DNA of 64,000 nucleotides from Flavobacteriaceae bacterium MAR_2009_75 (GTDB lineage: Bacteria; Bacteroidota; Bacteroidia; Flavobacteriales; Flavobacteriaceae): NCBI GenBank assembly GCA_002813285.1, contig PHTZ01000001.1, positions 2,851,501 to 2,915,500 on the forward strand, in the 5' to 3' direction. The notes beneath the pieces are model-generated. The model saw nothing but the letters and a program-made list of their open reading frames with translations, made no database searches and had not been told where the DNA came from. The position numbers and the translations under genes were made by a program. Position 1 is the stretch's first letter, and each line of letters begins with the position of its first letter. Below are positions 18,456 to 27,968 of the stretch, piece by piece.

Positions 18456-19355
18456 TTAAGGTTGTGGATTGGAAACGGAAAAGTTATAGATCAAAGAGGC
18501 CGTAATTCGGTCGGATTTACCGATGTTATTTCCCGAAAGGGTAAAACCGGTGGAAAGTGCCACGCCAAAATTTTCCACTTTTGGAATAGGATGGTACAAG
18601 GTAAAACCGATCCGGCTAAAGTCGATTTCGTTGCTCGGGAACGGTACCCCTGGGCCAATAGTGGTGCCATTACGGGAATTTTGATGTTGGAACCAAGCAT
18701 CTGCATACAGTTTTTTATAACTGCCGCCCGCCCTTACGATATAGTCCCATGCATCTGGTACGCTAACCTCCAATCCCCGATCGATATCTACATTGCCCCT
18801 CTTGCTATACCCTATTTGAGCGGCGACGAAAATTCCAAGGGGCGTTCGGTATTGGGCAATAAGACGACCTTCCAACTGGGTGGATTGACTTCCAATAGAA
18901 ACCGGGGCATCGGCAATGTAATCGGATAATGGCGTAATCACTCCGATAGCACCGATCATCGAAAGGTTGCTCTTTTCGGAAAAAGCGGTTTCGAAAAACC
19001 TTCCCTTAAGAAAAAGGCTGATGTCCTGAAAGTCCTTTTGATCTGACCAGAAACCTTGGGTGGCCCTTGTCTCGATGTAAGGTAACGAAACCACAACATC
19101 CAGATAATTGGTAAGCCCACCTGCGGCGAAAAAATTGACGGAACTGGTCTTTATCGTACCCAGATTTTCGTTTTGGGTCTTGTTCTTACCCACAAAATAG
19201 GTGTCATACGATTCATTGCTATAGCTCAGGGCGGTCACGATTTGGCCTTTGCCCCGCATAAACCCATCGAGCAGGCCTTGTGCTTCGGAACTGCCTATAG
19301 AGAATATGATGAACAATAAGGTAATTATGAAGTGGCTTTTTTTGATTGGTTCCAT
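18456..19355 (-). CDS. outer-membrane beta-barrel protein (transporter-like)
   Basis: A 299-residue exported protein. The signal peptide (MEPIKKSHFIITLLFIIFSIGSSEAQG) is followed by alternating amphipathic strands with aromatic girdle residues, such as GQIVTALSYSNESYDTYFVG, NYLDVVVSLPYIETRA and PLGIFVAAQIGYSKRG, and it ends in a strand (TASLIYNFSVS). The pattern resembles the phenol-degradation MetA-like / generic transporter barrel family. It probably moves a hydrophobic compound across the outer membrane, and the 12-bp gap to the haloperoxidase-like gene suggests a shared substrate or product. The ATG at 19355 is chosen for the signal peptide; Met at 19391 is also in frame. Confidence 0.7.
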   Translation of the reverse strand: MEPIKKSHFIITLLFIIFSIGSSEAQGLLDGFMRGKGQIVTALSYSNESYDTYFVGKNKTQNENLGTIKTSSVNFFAAGGLTNYLDVVVSLPYIETRATQGFWSDQKDFQDISLFLKGRFFETAFSEKSNLSMIGAIGVITPLSDYIADAPVSIGSQSTQLEGRLIAQYRTPLGIFVAAQIGYSKRGNVDIDRGLEVSVPDAWDYIVRAGGSYKKLYADAWFQHQNSRNGTTIGPGVPFPSNEIDFSRIGFTLYHPIPKVENFGVALSTGFTLSGNNIGKSDRITASLIYNFSVSNPQP

Positions 19356-19650
19356 ATAGATGTGTCGGTTTTCGTGGTCAATACTATTCATTTACCCAAT
19401 GTAAAGGGCAATTATTACATGAATCGTGTATATGGGTTGATGAAATGTGTTATTTGATGGATAAGAAAGATTTTGTTTTTTATGGCTGAATTCTCAATAT
19501 CCGGTTTGTAAAACTGCTATTGAGTAAGGGCATAAATGGAATTGTTTCTTGGATACGACCACTACACGGCTCAATTTTTGCGGCAGTTTATATATTATCA
19601 AGAACCTGAAAATCTTTACCAAGATTTTTGGACTACCAACACCTAAAAAC

Positions 19651-19896
19651 ATGCTTGACAAATTGACCGACTACCTTAAACTAAAACCCCGTACCGTTTG
19701 CCTTTCGGAATTGGATCGGCTCTACGAGGAAACTATTTCCAGTTTGGCGAAGGACATCCGAACTGCCTATTGCCAAAGGCTCATTGAGCGCACTAGGTAT
19801 GATCTTGAGAAAATCAAAGACAACGAAAAAAGGAAACCGGTGGAACAACTTTTAATGGCCGCGGAATGGGAAATCTGCAATTTATCCGCCCAATAA
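19651..19896 (+). CDS. small protein of unknown function (81 aa)
   Basis: An ATG at 19651 opens an 81-residue frame (MLDKLTDYLKLKPRTVCLSE...). The protein is charged and predicted mostly helical, with YEETISSLAKDIRTAYCQRLIERTRYDLEKIK, no signal peptide and no membrane segment. It precedes the histidine kinase gene by about 107 bp on the same strand. No family was recognised. Codon pattern is like that of the neighbouring GC-richer block, which supports it being a gene. An in-frame TTG at 19549 could extend it but looks less likely. Confidence 0.5.
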   Translation: MLDKLTDYLKLKPRTVCLSELDRLYEETISSLAKDIRTAYCQRLIERTRYDLEKIKDNEKRKPVEQLLMAAEWEICNLSAQ

Positions 19897-20003
19897 AGCA
19901 AGTGGTTTTTTATGGACATGGCGCACTTCGCTCGATGGTTCCTTTTTGCTTCCCATCCAAATAAAACATACTTTGGCAGTTCAAAATCCGTTGCTCCCGC
20001 CCA

Positions 20004-22648
20004 ATGAAATTTCGATATTCCATAGTAACCCGTTTTGCGCTTTTCTTTACGGGATTGCTTGTTTTTTGTATTCTTCTAACGGGGTATCTGGTGTTCAAAA
20101 AAGCATCGGGGGTCATCGTCGCGCATTCCCAAGAACGCGTTATGCATACCTCCGAGCTGGCGGAGCTGTCCTTTTTTACCCTGTTGAACGAAGTATCCAA
20201 AGATATCGCCGTTATCTCCGCAAGCCCTACCCTTCAAAATTATGTGAACGATTCTACGGCGAAAACGGCAGGCGACCTTAAGCGGCTGTTCCGTATTACG
20301 CTCGAAAACAAAACGGCCTACTTTCAGATACGTTTGATAGGCATCGAAAACGACGGTAGGGAAGTCGTCCGGTTCGATAAAAACAATGGGGAAATCTTTG
20401 TACCCGATACGTTGCAGCAAAAAGGAGATCTCAACTATTTTCAGGAAACCGTGACCTTGAACGAAGGCGAGTTTTACTTTTCCAGAATAAACCTGAACGA
20501 GGAATTCGGCGTTATCAGTAATCCCCGACACCGACGGTAAGGGCGGCAAGTCCTATTTTCAATACCGAGGGCAATATAAGGGGAATCTTAGTCATTAACG
20601 TAAATCTTGGCGGCCTGTACCGTACCCTTGAACAAATATCAGGAACGGAATCGCGGCTCTACCTCATAGATTCGGAAGGCCAATATCTGTACGCTCCCGA
20701 AACAACTAAACAGTTCGGGTTACAGACGCAAAAAGAATACAATTTTTTTACGGATTTCAGAATAGACCGCGATACCGTCATCTTACAAAAAGATTACTTT
20801 GGAGAACTCAAGGACGTTAAGGATTATACCTATCTGAGCACTAGCAAAGAACTGTCCTATTTTCAGGGGAAGCGGAAAGTCTACCTGATTTCATTGATTG
20901 AGCAGAACGTACTTTTGCAAAGTGCCCGTGCCGTTCGATCGGAAAGTATAAAAATCCTCTTGTGGGTCTGTGTATTTTCCATATTGATTTCCTTACTGTT
21001 CGTCAGCTTTTTCTCAAGGAAGATCGATCAGGTCACGAAGGCCATCTCCAATTATGACAAAGGTATTACGGACGATATGGAACTGCCGACCGATCGAAAG
21101 GACGAGATAGGGGTCTTGGCCAATACCTTTACCAAAATGAAAACCAAGATCGACCGGAACGTAGAGGAACTGAACGCTGCGCTCAAAAAGGAGCAGCACG
21201 CCAAAAAACAACGGGACGAATTTTTACAGAACATGAGCCATGAAATGCGTACGCCCTTGAATACGATTTTGGGGCTGACGCAGTTGCTGCACAAACAGTC
21301 GCCCAAAGTACCTCAGCTTCCTATCATAAACTCGCTCGAAAAGAATGCGAACAACTTGGCAGGCCTGATGTATGATGTGTTGGACCATCAAAAGCTGGTG
21401 GAAGGAAAATTACGGATAGCCCCAACGCCTACCAACATAGCCGAACTGCTAAAGGACATCCACTCCAATTATGAATATGAAGCCTTACAAAAGGGATTGG
21501 ATTTCCGTTTGGATATTGACAAACAACTTGAAGTGAACAACTATGTAACGGATCCATTGCGACTGTCACAGATTGTTACCAATCTTGTCGTCAACGCCTT
21601 AAAATATACCCCAGAGGGAAAAGTGGGCCTTCGAGCAAAAGTAGTGTCCGGTAAGGCGGAAATGCTAGAAGTAAAAATAACCGATACCGGTATCGGCATC
21701 CTCCCTGAAAACTTGGCCAAGATCAACGAACGTTTTTTTAGGGAAAAAGAAGATTTGACCGGAAGATATGGTGGCTACGGCCTCGGACTGTCCATCGTGC
21801 GGCAATTGACCGAATTGTTCGGCGGCACCTTAAAAGCCGTTTCCGAAAAGGGGTCGGGTTCTGAATTTTTTGTCATGATTCCTATTATCGCTTCCGAGGC
21901 ACCAAAAAACAAAATCGATACTGATGCGAAAGCCAATAACCTGCCACGGTTAAGCGGTCAATACAAGGTTCTGTATATCGAGGACGACCCTTCAACAGTC
22001 GAACTGATGCGCCATATTCTTGATGACGAGCAGATTTTATTGTATCCAACGGACAGCATGGAAAAGGCATCCGACCGTTTGGATACCGACCCACCAGACT
22101 TAATCATAAGCGACCTTATGTTGGAAGATAGTAGCCTTGGACCCATCCTCACGGAGTGGATAAAGAGAAAAAAAATAAGCTGTCCGCTCATTTTGGCTTC
22201 TGCTTTGGAACCGGAAATAATGGGGCGGATCAGCACATGGTATTTTCAAAAGCCGTTCAACATAGACGACTTGAAAGATACCGTTTACCGGCTGTTGGGT
22301 GCACATGAATTCATGGCTCCAGACTTTTCAACTGTCTATACCAATTACGACAATGATTCGGCCAAGATTTCCAAGGTGCTACAATTACTACGGGAAGAGT
22401 TCGGGACGTATCTGGATAGGATGAAAAAGGCGGAAAACACAAAAGATCAAAAAGAATGGGATGCCATACTGCATAAACTGATCGCCCATATCAATAATTT
22501 ACAATTGACCGACCTTCAGGAAGTACTGCCCCAAAAAGTAATAGCCTTAAAAAAAGACGATTTATCCGCCATATCGAATATTTTCGCCTACTATCTATGC
22601 TGTATTAGGTGCGAGGAGTCTCTCAATTCAAAAGATCGATCTTCTTGA
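20004..22648 (+). pseudogene. hybrid sensor histidine kinase, frameshifted
   Basis: Two frames join into one kinase of about 880 residues. The 5' frame (20004-20540) has a TM helix (about 8-30) and the start of an extracytoplasmic Cache-like sensor. The 3' frame is open from 20525 to 22648 and completes the sensor, then gives TM2 (ILLWVCVFSILISLLFVSFF), HAMP, HisKA (NMSHEMRTPLNTILG), HATPase (NALKYTPEG, DTGIGI, GGYGLGLSI), a receiver domain (YIEDDPSTVEL, acceptor Asp in DLIISDLML) and an HPt-like helical tail (HKLIAHINNLQL). The break is at the run CCCC (20523-20526); one extra C would restore the frame (...VISNPPTPTV). Everything else is intact, so this may be a sequencing slip or a recent mutation. 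The 3' end overlaps the convergent response regulator gene by 26 bp. Confidence 0.85.
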
Positions 22649-23303
22649 GCAAATCCTTTTCATACCGCTGGCTGACCGGAATATGATCCTTCCCGATTGC
22701 GATGGCATTGCTGTCTATGGAGTCTATTTTATTAAGGTTGACGATATAGGAGCGATGTACCTTCTGGAAAAAATCAGGCAGTTTGGGCACCAGGTCTTTC
22801 AAGGTCATCAACGTCAATATTTTTTGGTCCTTCAAGACCACGGCGATATAATTGGCTTCCGATTTAAAATACTTTACCTCCTCCAATTCTACTTTTACCA
22901 ACTTGTTGCCTTCCTTGATAAACAGTCTCGATTCCCTTTCCCGTTGCTCGGCCAAAAAACTTTGGGCCTTTTGAAATCCCCTGAAAAAGCGGGCAAAATC
23001 AACGGGCTTTACCAAATAATCAACAATCTGGTCATAAGAGTAGGAGTCGGACGCAAAATCTTTCTGCGAAGTGACCATAATAACGGCCGTAGCGGAATTT
23101 ATGATTTTCAAAACATCCTTCCCCGTAATATCCGGTAGGTCAAAGTCAAGGAGCACAAGGTCAAAATAGGCGCCGTTGATAAGGTTTACGGCCTCAAAAC
23201 CGGATGCTGCAACAACAATACCGGTCACTTCATCGATCTTTCCGCAAAAATGTTCCAACAGATCACAGATCAAAGGGTCGTCGTCAACGATAAGGCACTT
23301 CAT
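22623..23303 (-). CDS. LytTR-family response regulator
   Basis: A 226-residue two-domain regulator. The receiver domain begins MKCLIVDDDPLICDLLEHF, with phosphoacceptor Asp in DLVLLDFDLPDITG and the Lys of YLVKPVDFARF. The C-terminal LytTR DNA-binding domain (about 125-226) shows FIKEGNKLVKVELEEVKYFK, FFQKVHRSYIVNLNKIDSI and a final ISQRYEKDLLKKI-type helix. It is the obvious partner of the convergent histidine kinase, whose 3' end it overlaps. It is divergent from the second haloperoxidase-like gene, so the gap 23304-23413 is a likely place for its binding site. The ATG at 23303 is preferred over the in-frame Met at 23315. Confidence 0.92.
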   Translation of the reverse strand: MKCLIVDDDPLICDLLEHFCGKIDEVTGIVVAASGFEAVNLINGAYFDLVLLDFDLPDITGKDVLKIINSATAVIMVTSQKDFASDSYSYDQIVDYLVKPVDFARFFRGFQKAQSFLAEQRERESRLFIKEGNKLVKVELEEVKYFKSEANYIAVVLKDQKILTLMTLKDLVPKLPDFFQKVHRSYIVNLNKIDSIDSNAIAIGKDHIPVSQRYEKDLLKKIDLLN

Positions 23304-23413
23304 AAGCTTATCCAATAAATTAAGGGGTTCATCAATTCATTTGCCCATTTCATGTAATATATACTTTATAGAGAATATAAATGTATATCATTGAATAGTA
23401 AAATTCCGATAAA

Positions 23414-24916
23414 ATGAGGTTTAAAATTGTTCTATTGTCCATATTTGGTTTGCTATCGGCTATGTCAACGAGAGGTTTGGAAGATAACGGACTATATTTG
23501 GAAAAGGAAATAAAAGAGTCGAGGGGCAAGGACAATGTAGCCTATCAATGGGCCTATTTGGCATTGGAAGGTACGGCCAACGATACCGATAGGTTCAAGC
23601 CCAGACCCACAGTTACCTCTCGCTATCTCGGCTTGATCTTCACTTCCATGTTCGATGCTTGGACGCGGTTCGATGAAAAGGCCAGCCCCGTATACCTCAA
23701 GAACGTGGAACGCCGTTCGAAAAAAGAACAGAACCTAAAAAACAAAGAAATAGCGATCAGCTATGCCGCTTACGGGGCATTGAAGGAGTACTATTATTCC
23801 GACAGCACCCTGTTCCGAAACAAGATGGAAACATTGGGACTTGATCCCGATAACAACTCATTGGACCCCTATACCCCGGAAGGGATAGGAAACCTGGCCG
23901 CTAAAATGGTCATCGAAATGCGAAAAAGGGACGGTTCCAACCAATACGGCGAAGTACCCGGGTCCAAACGGGAACCGTACTTTGATTATACCGGGTATAC
24001 CCCGGTCAACGACATCGATACCAATGTGGATATCAATCGATGGCAGCCAAAATACTTTCTCGATGGGGAGGGCAAGAAATACGATCCCGGTTGCCTGACC
24101 CCCTATTGGCAAAAAGTGGAACCGCTTTTATTGGAGACGGCCGATCAGTTCCGCCCTGGCCCTCCGCCGATGATCGGTTCGGAACAATTAGAAAAAGAGG
24201 TAAAGCAGGTCATCGACCTACAGGCCAACCTTACCCCTGAAAATAAAGCTTTAGTGGAGTTTATGAGGGACGGCCCCAAATCCGTACAGCAAGCAGGGCA
24301 TTGGCTTAAATTTGCCCAGGACGTTTCGCTGCGCGACCAGCATACATTGGACGAGGACGTAAAAATGTACTTTTTGGTAGAGGCCGTGGCCATGGATGCT
24401 TTTATAGCCTGTTGGGATTCCAAAATGCACTACGATTTTGCCCGACCCTACGCCTTGGTCCATAAGTATTATCAAGATCAGGTCATAATGGCCTGGGGCG
24501 GCCCCGAAAAGGGGATGATGGAAATGAAGGGACAGCAATGGCGGCCCTATTCCCCGGACTCATTTTTATGCCCCCCTTTCCCGAGTTATGTTTCAGGCCA
24601 TAGTACGATCAGCGGCGGCTGTGCCGAGGCGTTAAAACTGTTTACCGGCGATGAGGAATTCGGCGTTAAAGTGGAACTGGTTCCCGGTGCCCTTACAGAA
24701 CCTGATAATTTGGGAGAGACTGTCGTAATTGAGTTCCCGACATTTACCGAAACTGCGGAAATGGCGGGTATTTCAAGGGTCATGGGCGGCTATCATATTC
24801 AGGCCGATAATATTGAAGGTTTGGAATTGGGAAGGAAGATTGCACAATATAACTATAAAAAATATTTGAAGCTTTTGGGAGAGGGGGATGAGCCGATTGC
24901 AAAGACCAAAAAATAG
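23414..24916 (+). CDS. vanadium-dependent haloperoxidase-like PAP2 protein, exported
   Basis: A 500-residue exported protein of the vanadium haloperoxidase / PAP2 superfamily. An N-terminal signal peptide (MRFKIVLLSIFGLLSAMS) precedes the helical body. Active-site motifs are FARPYALVHKYY (Arg), FPSYVSGHSTISGGCAEA (Ser-Gly-His) and SRVMGGYHIQADNIEG (Arg and catalytic His). It is distantly related to the 16932-18443 product rather than a recent copy. It is divergent from the LytTR regulator gene and closed by a strong terminator. Halide oxidation would give halogenated signals or antimicrobial oxidants; phosphatase activity is the alternative. Confidence 0.85.
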   Translation: MRFKIVLLSIFGLLSAMSTRGLEDNGLYLEKEIKESRGKDNVAYQWAYLALEGTANDTDRFKPRPTVTSRYLGLIFTSMFDAWTRFDEKASPVYLKNVERRSKKEQNLKNKEIAISYAAYGALKEYYYSDSTLFRNKMETLGLDPDNNSLDPYTPEGIGNLAAKMVIEMRKRDGSNQYGEVPGSKREPYFDYTGYTPVNDIDTNVDINRWQPKYFLDGEGKKYDPGCLTPYWQKVEPLLLETADQFRPGPPPMIGSEQLEKEVKQVIDLQANLTPENKALVEFMRDGPKSVQQAGHWLKFAQDVSLRDQHTLDEDVKMYFLVEAVAMDAFIACWDSKMHYDFARPYALVHKYYQDQVIMAWGGPEKGMMEMKGQQWRPYSPDSFLCPPFPSYVSGHSTISGGCAEALKLFTGDEEFGVKVELVPGALTEPDNLGETVVIEFPTFTETAEMAGISRVMGGYHIQADNIEGLELGRKIAQYNYKKYLKLLGEGDEPIAKTKK

Positions 24917-24984
24917 GCTTTTTAATCCTCGGTATTCCGTCATCTTCGCTTTATTAGAATAGTTTAAGTTGAGTTAGTTTAATT

Positions 24985-25013
24985 GCCCGAACGCTAAAGT
25001 GTTCGGGCTTTTT
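24985..25013 (+). terminator. rho-independent terminator of the haloperoxidase-like gene
   Basis: GCCCGAAC (24985-24992) and GTTCGGGC (25001-25008) pair perfectly around an 8-nt loop and are followed by TTTTT. It lies about 70 bp after the stop at 24916. Confidence 0.85.
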
Positions 25014-25497
25014 AGATTTAGTGACACAAATAATAGTTTGAATATGGTCTGGATCTAGATTCTATTCGAAAGTTTTCATAAATATAAGCCGATGTAAAAA
25101 GAACAATTTATAGGACAGTATTAATCATAAGAATGGAAAGTTCCTCCAAGTGGCATTTATGTATTGGACCGCTCCCAAATTAATATTAATGACCCTTTAT
25201 AATCTAAAATTCTCGCGTTAATTTATCTTAAATTGTTAACAACTCAAAATTCTTCCATTTTTGACAAAAATCAAATGACACCATTTGAATCCATTTGAAA
25301 CCAAATCTCAATTACCAAATTATATATGATTTCATTTGAATTCATTTGATATAAATTGTTGTATATCAGAATTTTGTGAATAACTAAAATCGAATTATAA
25401 AGCTCTACCCCTTCCTTTATTTTACCTTTATCCCAAGAATTCTTCAAAAGAAAACAAAAGCGCTTTTGTTCATTTCGTAACCCTAAAAAGGAAAACA
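25014..25497. other. 484-bp AT-rich non-coding region before the replication/mobilization block
   Basis: No credible gene. It carries the 10-bp repeats listed separately and is very AT-rich, with long A/T stretches near 25190-25400. Its place ahead of HTH and primase-like genes makes it a candidate origin or regulatory region. Confidence 0.4.
25281..25350 (+). repeat. 10-bp direct repeats (YCATTTGNNN)
   Basis: Two tandem pairs: CCATTTGAAT CCATTTGAAA at 25281-25300 and, with units starting at 25332 and 25342, TCATTTGAAT TCATTTGATA. An inverted copy (TCAAATGACA) lies at 25271-25280. A further array with the same 10-bp period is found at 37893-37922 beside attR. One helical turn of spacing suggests cooperative protein binding. 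Confidence 0.6.
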
Positions 25498-25785
25498 ATG
25501 GACAATTATTTAATCCTTGAACGACTTGATCGTTTGGAACGGCTTTTAATAGCCAATAAGGAAGTACTCACTTTTGAGGAAACCTGTGACTACACCGGAA
25601 TATCTAGAAGCTATCTGTACAAATTAACAGCCTCTGGAAATATCCCGCATTCAAAACCCAATGGCAAGATGCTGTTTTTCGAAAAGGCCAAACTCAACGC
25701 TTGGCTTCTTCAGAATAGCAGAAAGTCAAAATCGGAAATCGCAACAGAAGCCCTGAACTACACCTTTAAAAACAAGCGCAGATGA
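25498..25785 (+). CDS. helix-turn-helix (excisionase-like) protein
   Basis: A 95-residue protein of the DNA-binding excisionase/MerR-like HTH_17 type common at the head of Bacteroidota mobile modules. The core is VLTFEETCDYTGISRSYLYKLTASGNIPHSKPNGKMLFFEKAKLNAWL, with the winged-helix order of strand, HTH and wing (quoted in pieces: EETCDYTGISRSYLYK, then GKMLFFEKAKLNAWL). It may act as recombination directionality factor for the integrase or as a regulator of the following genes. It overlaps the next gene by four bases (ATGA). Confidence 0.85.
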   Translation: MDNYLILERLDRLERLLIANKEVLTFEETCDYTGISRSYLYKLTASGNIPHSKPNGKMLFFEKAKLNAWLLQNSRKSKSEIATEALNYTFKNKRR

Positions 25786-26639
25786 AAAGGGAACCGATAC
25801 GCTGGGAAAAAGTCCGAGCCGTTTGCATCATTAAAACGATGGCAAAGGCAGGGCACCTTCCCAAAAGGGAGACGGAGAAAGAAGCTTGGTACTTGAGTCC
25901 GTTTCGGCCAGAAACCCATGCCTCTTTCAAGGTGTCGAAAATCAAGAACCTATGGTTCGACCATGGGTCGGGTTTTGGGGGAAATGTTCTCGATTTGGTC
26001 GTCCGGTTTTACGACTGTCGCCTTTCGGACGCGCTCGACTTCTTGTCGGACGTACCGTCCTCTTTTTCTTTTCACCCGCAACCTTTCATTCCGCCGTTGA
26101 ACGATAAATTGATTATCAAAAGTGCCAAACCTATTTGGCATTACGGGCTAAAAGTCTACCTAAAGGAGCGGAATATAACGCTGGAAACCGCAAACAAATA
26201 TTGCAAGGAAGTCCATTACTCCAGAAAAGGAAATCACTATTTCGGAATCGGACTACAGAACGATTCCGGTGGATGGGAACTCCGTAATAGGTACTATAAG
26301 AGTTCCTCCTCCCCAAAGGACATTACCTATTTTTCAAACGGATGTATGCAGTTAGTGGTAACGGAAGGAATGTTCGATTTTTTAACAGTCACCAACTTCT
26401 GTCACGATAACATGTCCTTTCTCATTTTAAACTCGCTGTCCTTTCTTAAAAAGGCCATGAAACGTATCGAAATGTTCAAGGATGTGAAACTGTATCTCGA
26501 CAATGATAAAGCAGGAAAAGAAGCTACAAAATGGTTGATTCAAAACCATAAAGGATGTATCGATAAATCCTATTTATATAACGATTATAAAGATATCAAT
26601 GAGATGTGGATACGAAGAATTGGAGAAAACAGAAGGTAG
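25782..26639 (+). CDS. Toprim-domain primase-like protein
   Basis: A 285-residue protein resembling the DnaG-type primase/Toprim proteins of Bacteroidota mobile elements. The N-terminal part looks like the CHC2 domain (SPFRPETHASFKVSKIKNLW, then DHGSGFGGNVLDLV), but without the zinc-binding Cys/His set. The Toprim fold follows with the acidic motif LVVTEGMFDFLTV (about 188-200) and KLYLDNDKAGKEAT (about 237-250), giving the conserved Glu and D-x-D pair. It may prime replication of the transferred strand. It overlaps the HTH gene by four bases and lies upstream of the mob genes. Confidence 0.82.
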   Translation: MKREPIRWEKVRAVCIIKTMAKAGHLPKRETEKEAWYLSPFRPETHASFKVSKIKNLWFDHGSGFGGNVLDLVVRFYDCRLSDALDFLSDVPSSFSFHPQPFIPPLNDKLIIKSAKPIWHYGLKVYLKERNITLETANKYCKEVHYSRKGNHYFGIGLQNDSGGWELRNRYYKSSSSPKDITYFSNGCMQLVVTEGMFDFLTVTNFCHDNMSFLILNSLSFLKKAMKRIEMFKDVKLYLDNDKAGKEATKWLIQNHKGCIDKSYLYNDYKDINEMWIRRIGENRR

Positions 26640-26801
26640 GTGTAAAAATGAGTCTGAGTAAGAATTTCAAGATGTGTCATTGTCATGACAAATCTTGCTT
26701 TTGCTCCCGTTGGTCGCAAAAGGATAGGAACTGCTAATGGAGTTTTCGATATATGATTTAGCAAAGGATAGTTCGATTGAGAAAGAATAAAATAACCTAA
26801 A

Positions 26802-27098
26802 GTGAAAAAGGAATTTGTACAATTTCGATGTTCCATTTATGAGAAGAAACTGCTCAAGATCAAGGCAAAAAAGAGCGGCCTTTCCATAAGTGAATATTGT
26901 CGGCGTGCCGCCTTCGACCATAGAATTGTTGAACGGTTTTCCGAGGAACAAATTGATGTGTACAAATTACTTGTCCGGTATCAGGTCAACTTTAAACGTA
27001 TCGGAAATATGTACCGAAAACGAAATCCGAAATTGGCCGATGAAGTCGTGCATTTGGCAAATGAAATACGGAAGCATCTTTACAATTTCAAGAAATGA
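26802..27098 (+). CDS. mobilization accessory protein (MobC-like relaxosome protein)
   Basis: A 98-residue basic protein starting with GTG. It reads VKKEFVQFRCSIYEKKLLKI, then KAKKSGLSISEYCRRAAFD, which is a ribbon-helix-helix start typical of plasmid mobilization relaxosome proteins. The C-terminal half has the ERFSEEQIDVYKLLVRYQVN and NFKRIGNMYRK segments seen in Bacteroidota MobC/MobB proteins. It should bind near oriT and help the relaxase. It overlaps the relaxase gene by four bases (ATGA). Confidence 0.8.
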   Translation: MKKEFVQFRCSIYEKKLLKIKAKKSGLSISEYCRRAAFDHRIVERFSEEQIDVYKLLVRYQVNFKRIGNMYRKRNPKLADEVVHLANEIRKHLYNFKK

Positions 27099-27964
27099 TA
27101 GGCATGGGGAAATCCATATCGCATACAGGAGCTTCCATGGGTTATGGATGGAACGAAGAGAAAGAAGCCGAAGTGGTCTATCGCGAACATTTGGCAGGGG
27201 ACAATCCCAAAGAGATTACACAAGAATTCAAGATCATACAATCACAAAACCATCGATGTAAAAAGAACACCTTGAGTTTCGTGCTTAGTCCCACAATAGA
27301 AGATGGAAAGGAATTAAAAGAAAAAGAACTGAAAGAAATTACCGAAAGATTTATCAAAGAAATGAAACTACAGGAACGGCAGGCGATTGCCTTTGTCCAT
27401 CGGGACAAACAGCATATCCATGTCCATCTATATGTGAATAGAATCGGTTTTGACGGCAAGGCCTATAAGGACAATTATATCGGGAAACGCAGCCAAATGG
27501 CCGCCGAACAAGTGGCAAAGCAAATGGGACTTACTACGGTCAAGGAAGTCCAACAGGAAAAATTAAACGAGATTCAAAATATTAGAACCGAAATCAAACG
27601 AATACATGAAAAGGTTATTGCAGATATGAAGCCCAAGGATTTTGACCAATACATCAAGTACATGAAACAAAGAAATGTGGCAGTCATTCCAAGCATCACA
27701 AAATCGAATCAGTTGCGGGGTTTTAGATTTGAATACAAAGGTCAAAATCTAAAAGGAAGTGAAGTACATCGTTCAATGTCAATGGGGCGAATTGCAGAAA
27801 AAATCGGTTTTGATAGAAATGCTGCTCAAAAACTAGCAAAGGAAAACAGACTAACAATGCTAGGAAAAACCGTAGGTCTATCTCCCAACTTGGCGGCGAG
27901 CATCGCAAAAAAGGCAATCAAAATAGGCGTTAAGAAAACAATTGGATTAGGAATGGAAATTTAA
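27095..27964 (+). CDS. relaxase / mobilization nuclease
   Basis: A 289-residue relaxase of the VirD2/MobP type (PF03432-like) that nicks oriT and pilots the strand. The metal-binding motif III is HRDKQHIHVHLYVNRI (about 89-104; H-x-D-x-x-H-x-H-x-H-x-x-x-N). The N-terminus has ISHTGASMGYGWNEEKEAE, where Tyr17 or nearby is the likely nicking residue. The C-terminal half is basic and helical. It is shorter than conjugative-plasmid relaxases, as is typical of small Bacteroidota mobilizable elements. It is flanked by two accessory mob genes with tight spacing. Confidence 0.9.
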   Translation: MIGMGKSISHTGASMGYGWNEEKEAEVVYREHLAGDNPKEITQEFKIIQSQNHRCKKNTLSFVLSPTIEDGKELKEKELKEITERFIKEMKLQERQAIAFVHRDKQHIHVHLYVNRIGFDGKAYKDNYIGKRSQMAAEQVAKQMGLTTVKEVQQEKLNEIQNIRTEIKRIHEKVIADMKPKDFDQYIKYMKQRNVAVIPSITKSNQLRGFRFEYKGQNLKGSEVHRSMSMGRIAEKIGFDRNAAQKLAKENRLTMLGKTVGLSPNLAASIAKKAIKIGVKKTIGLGMEI

Positions 27965-27968
27965 TATC

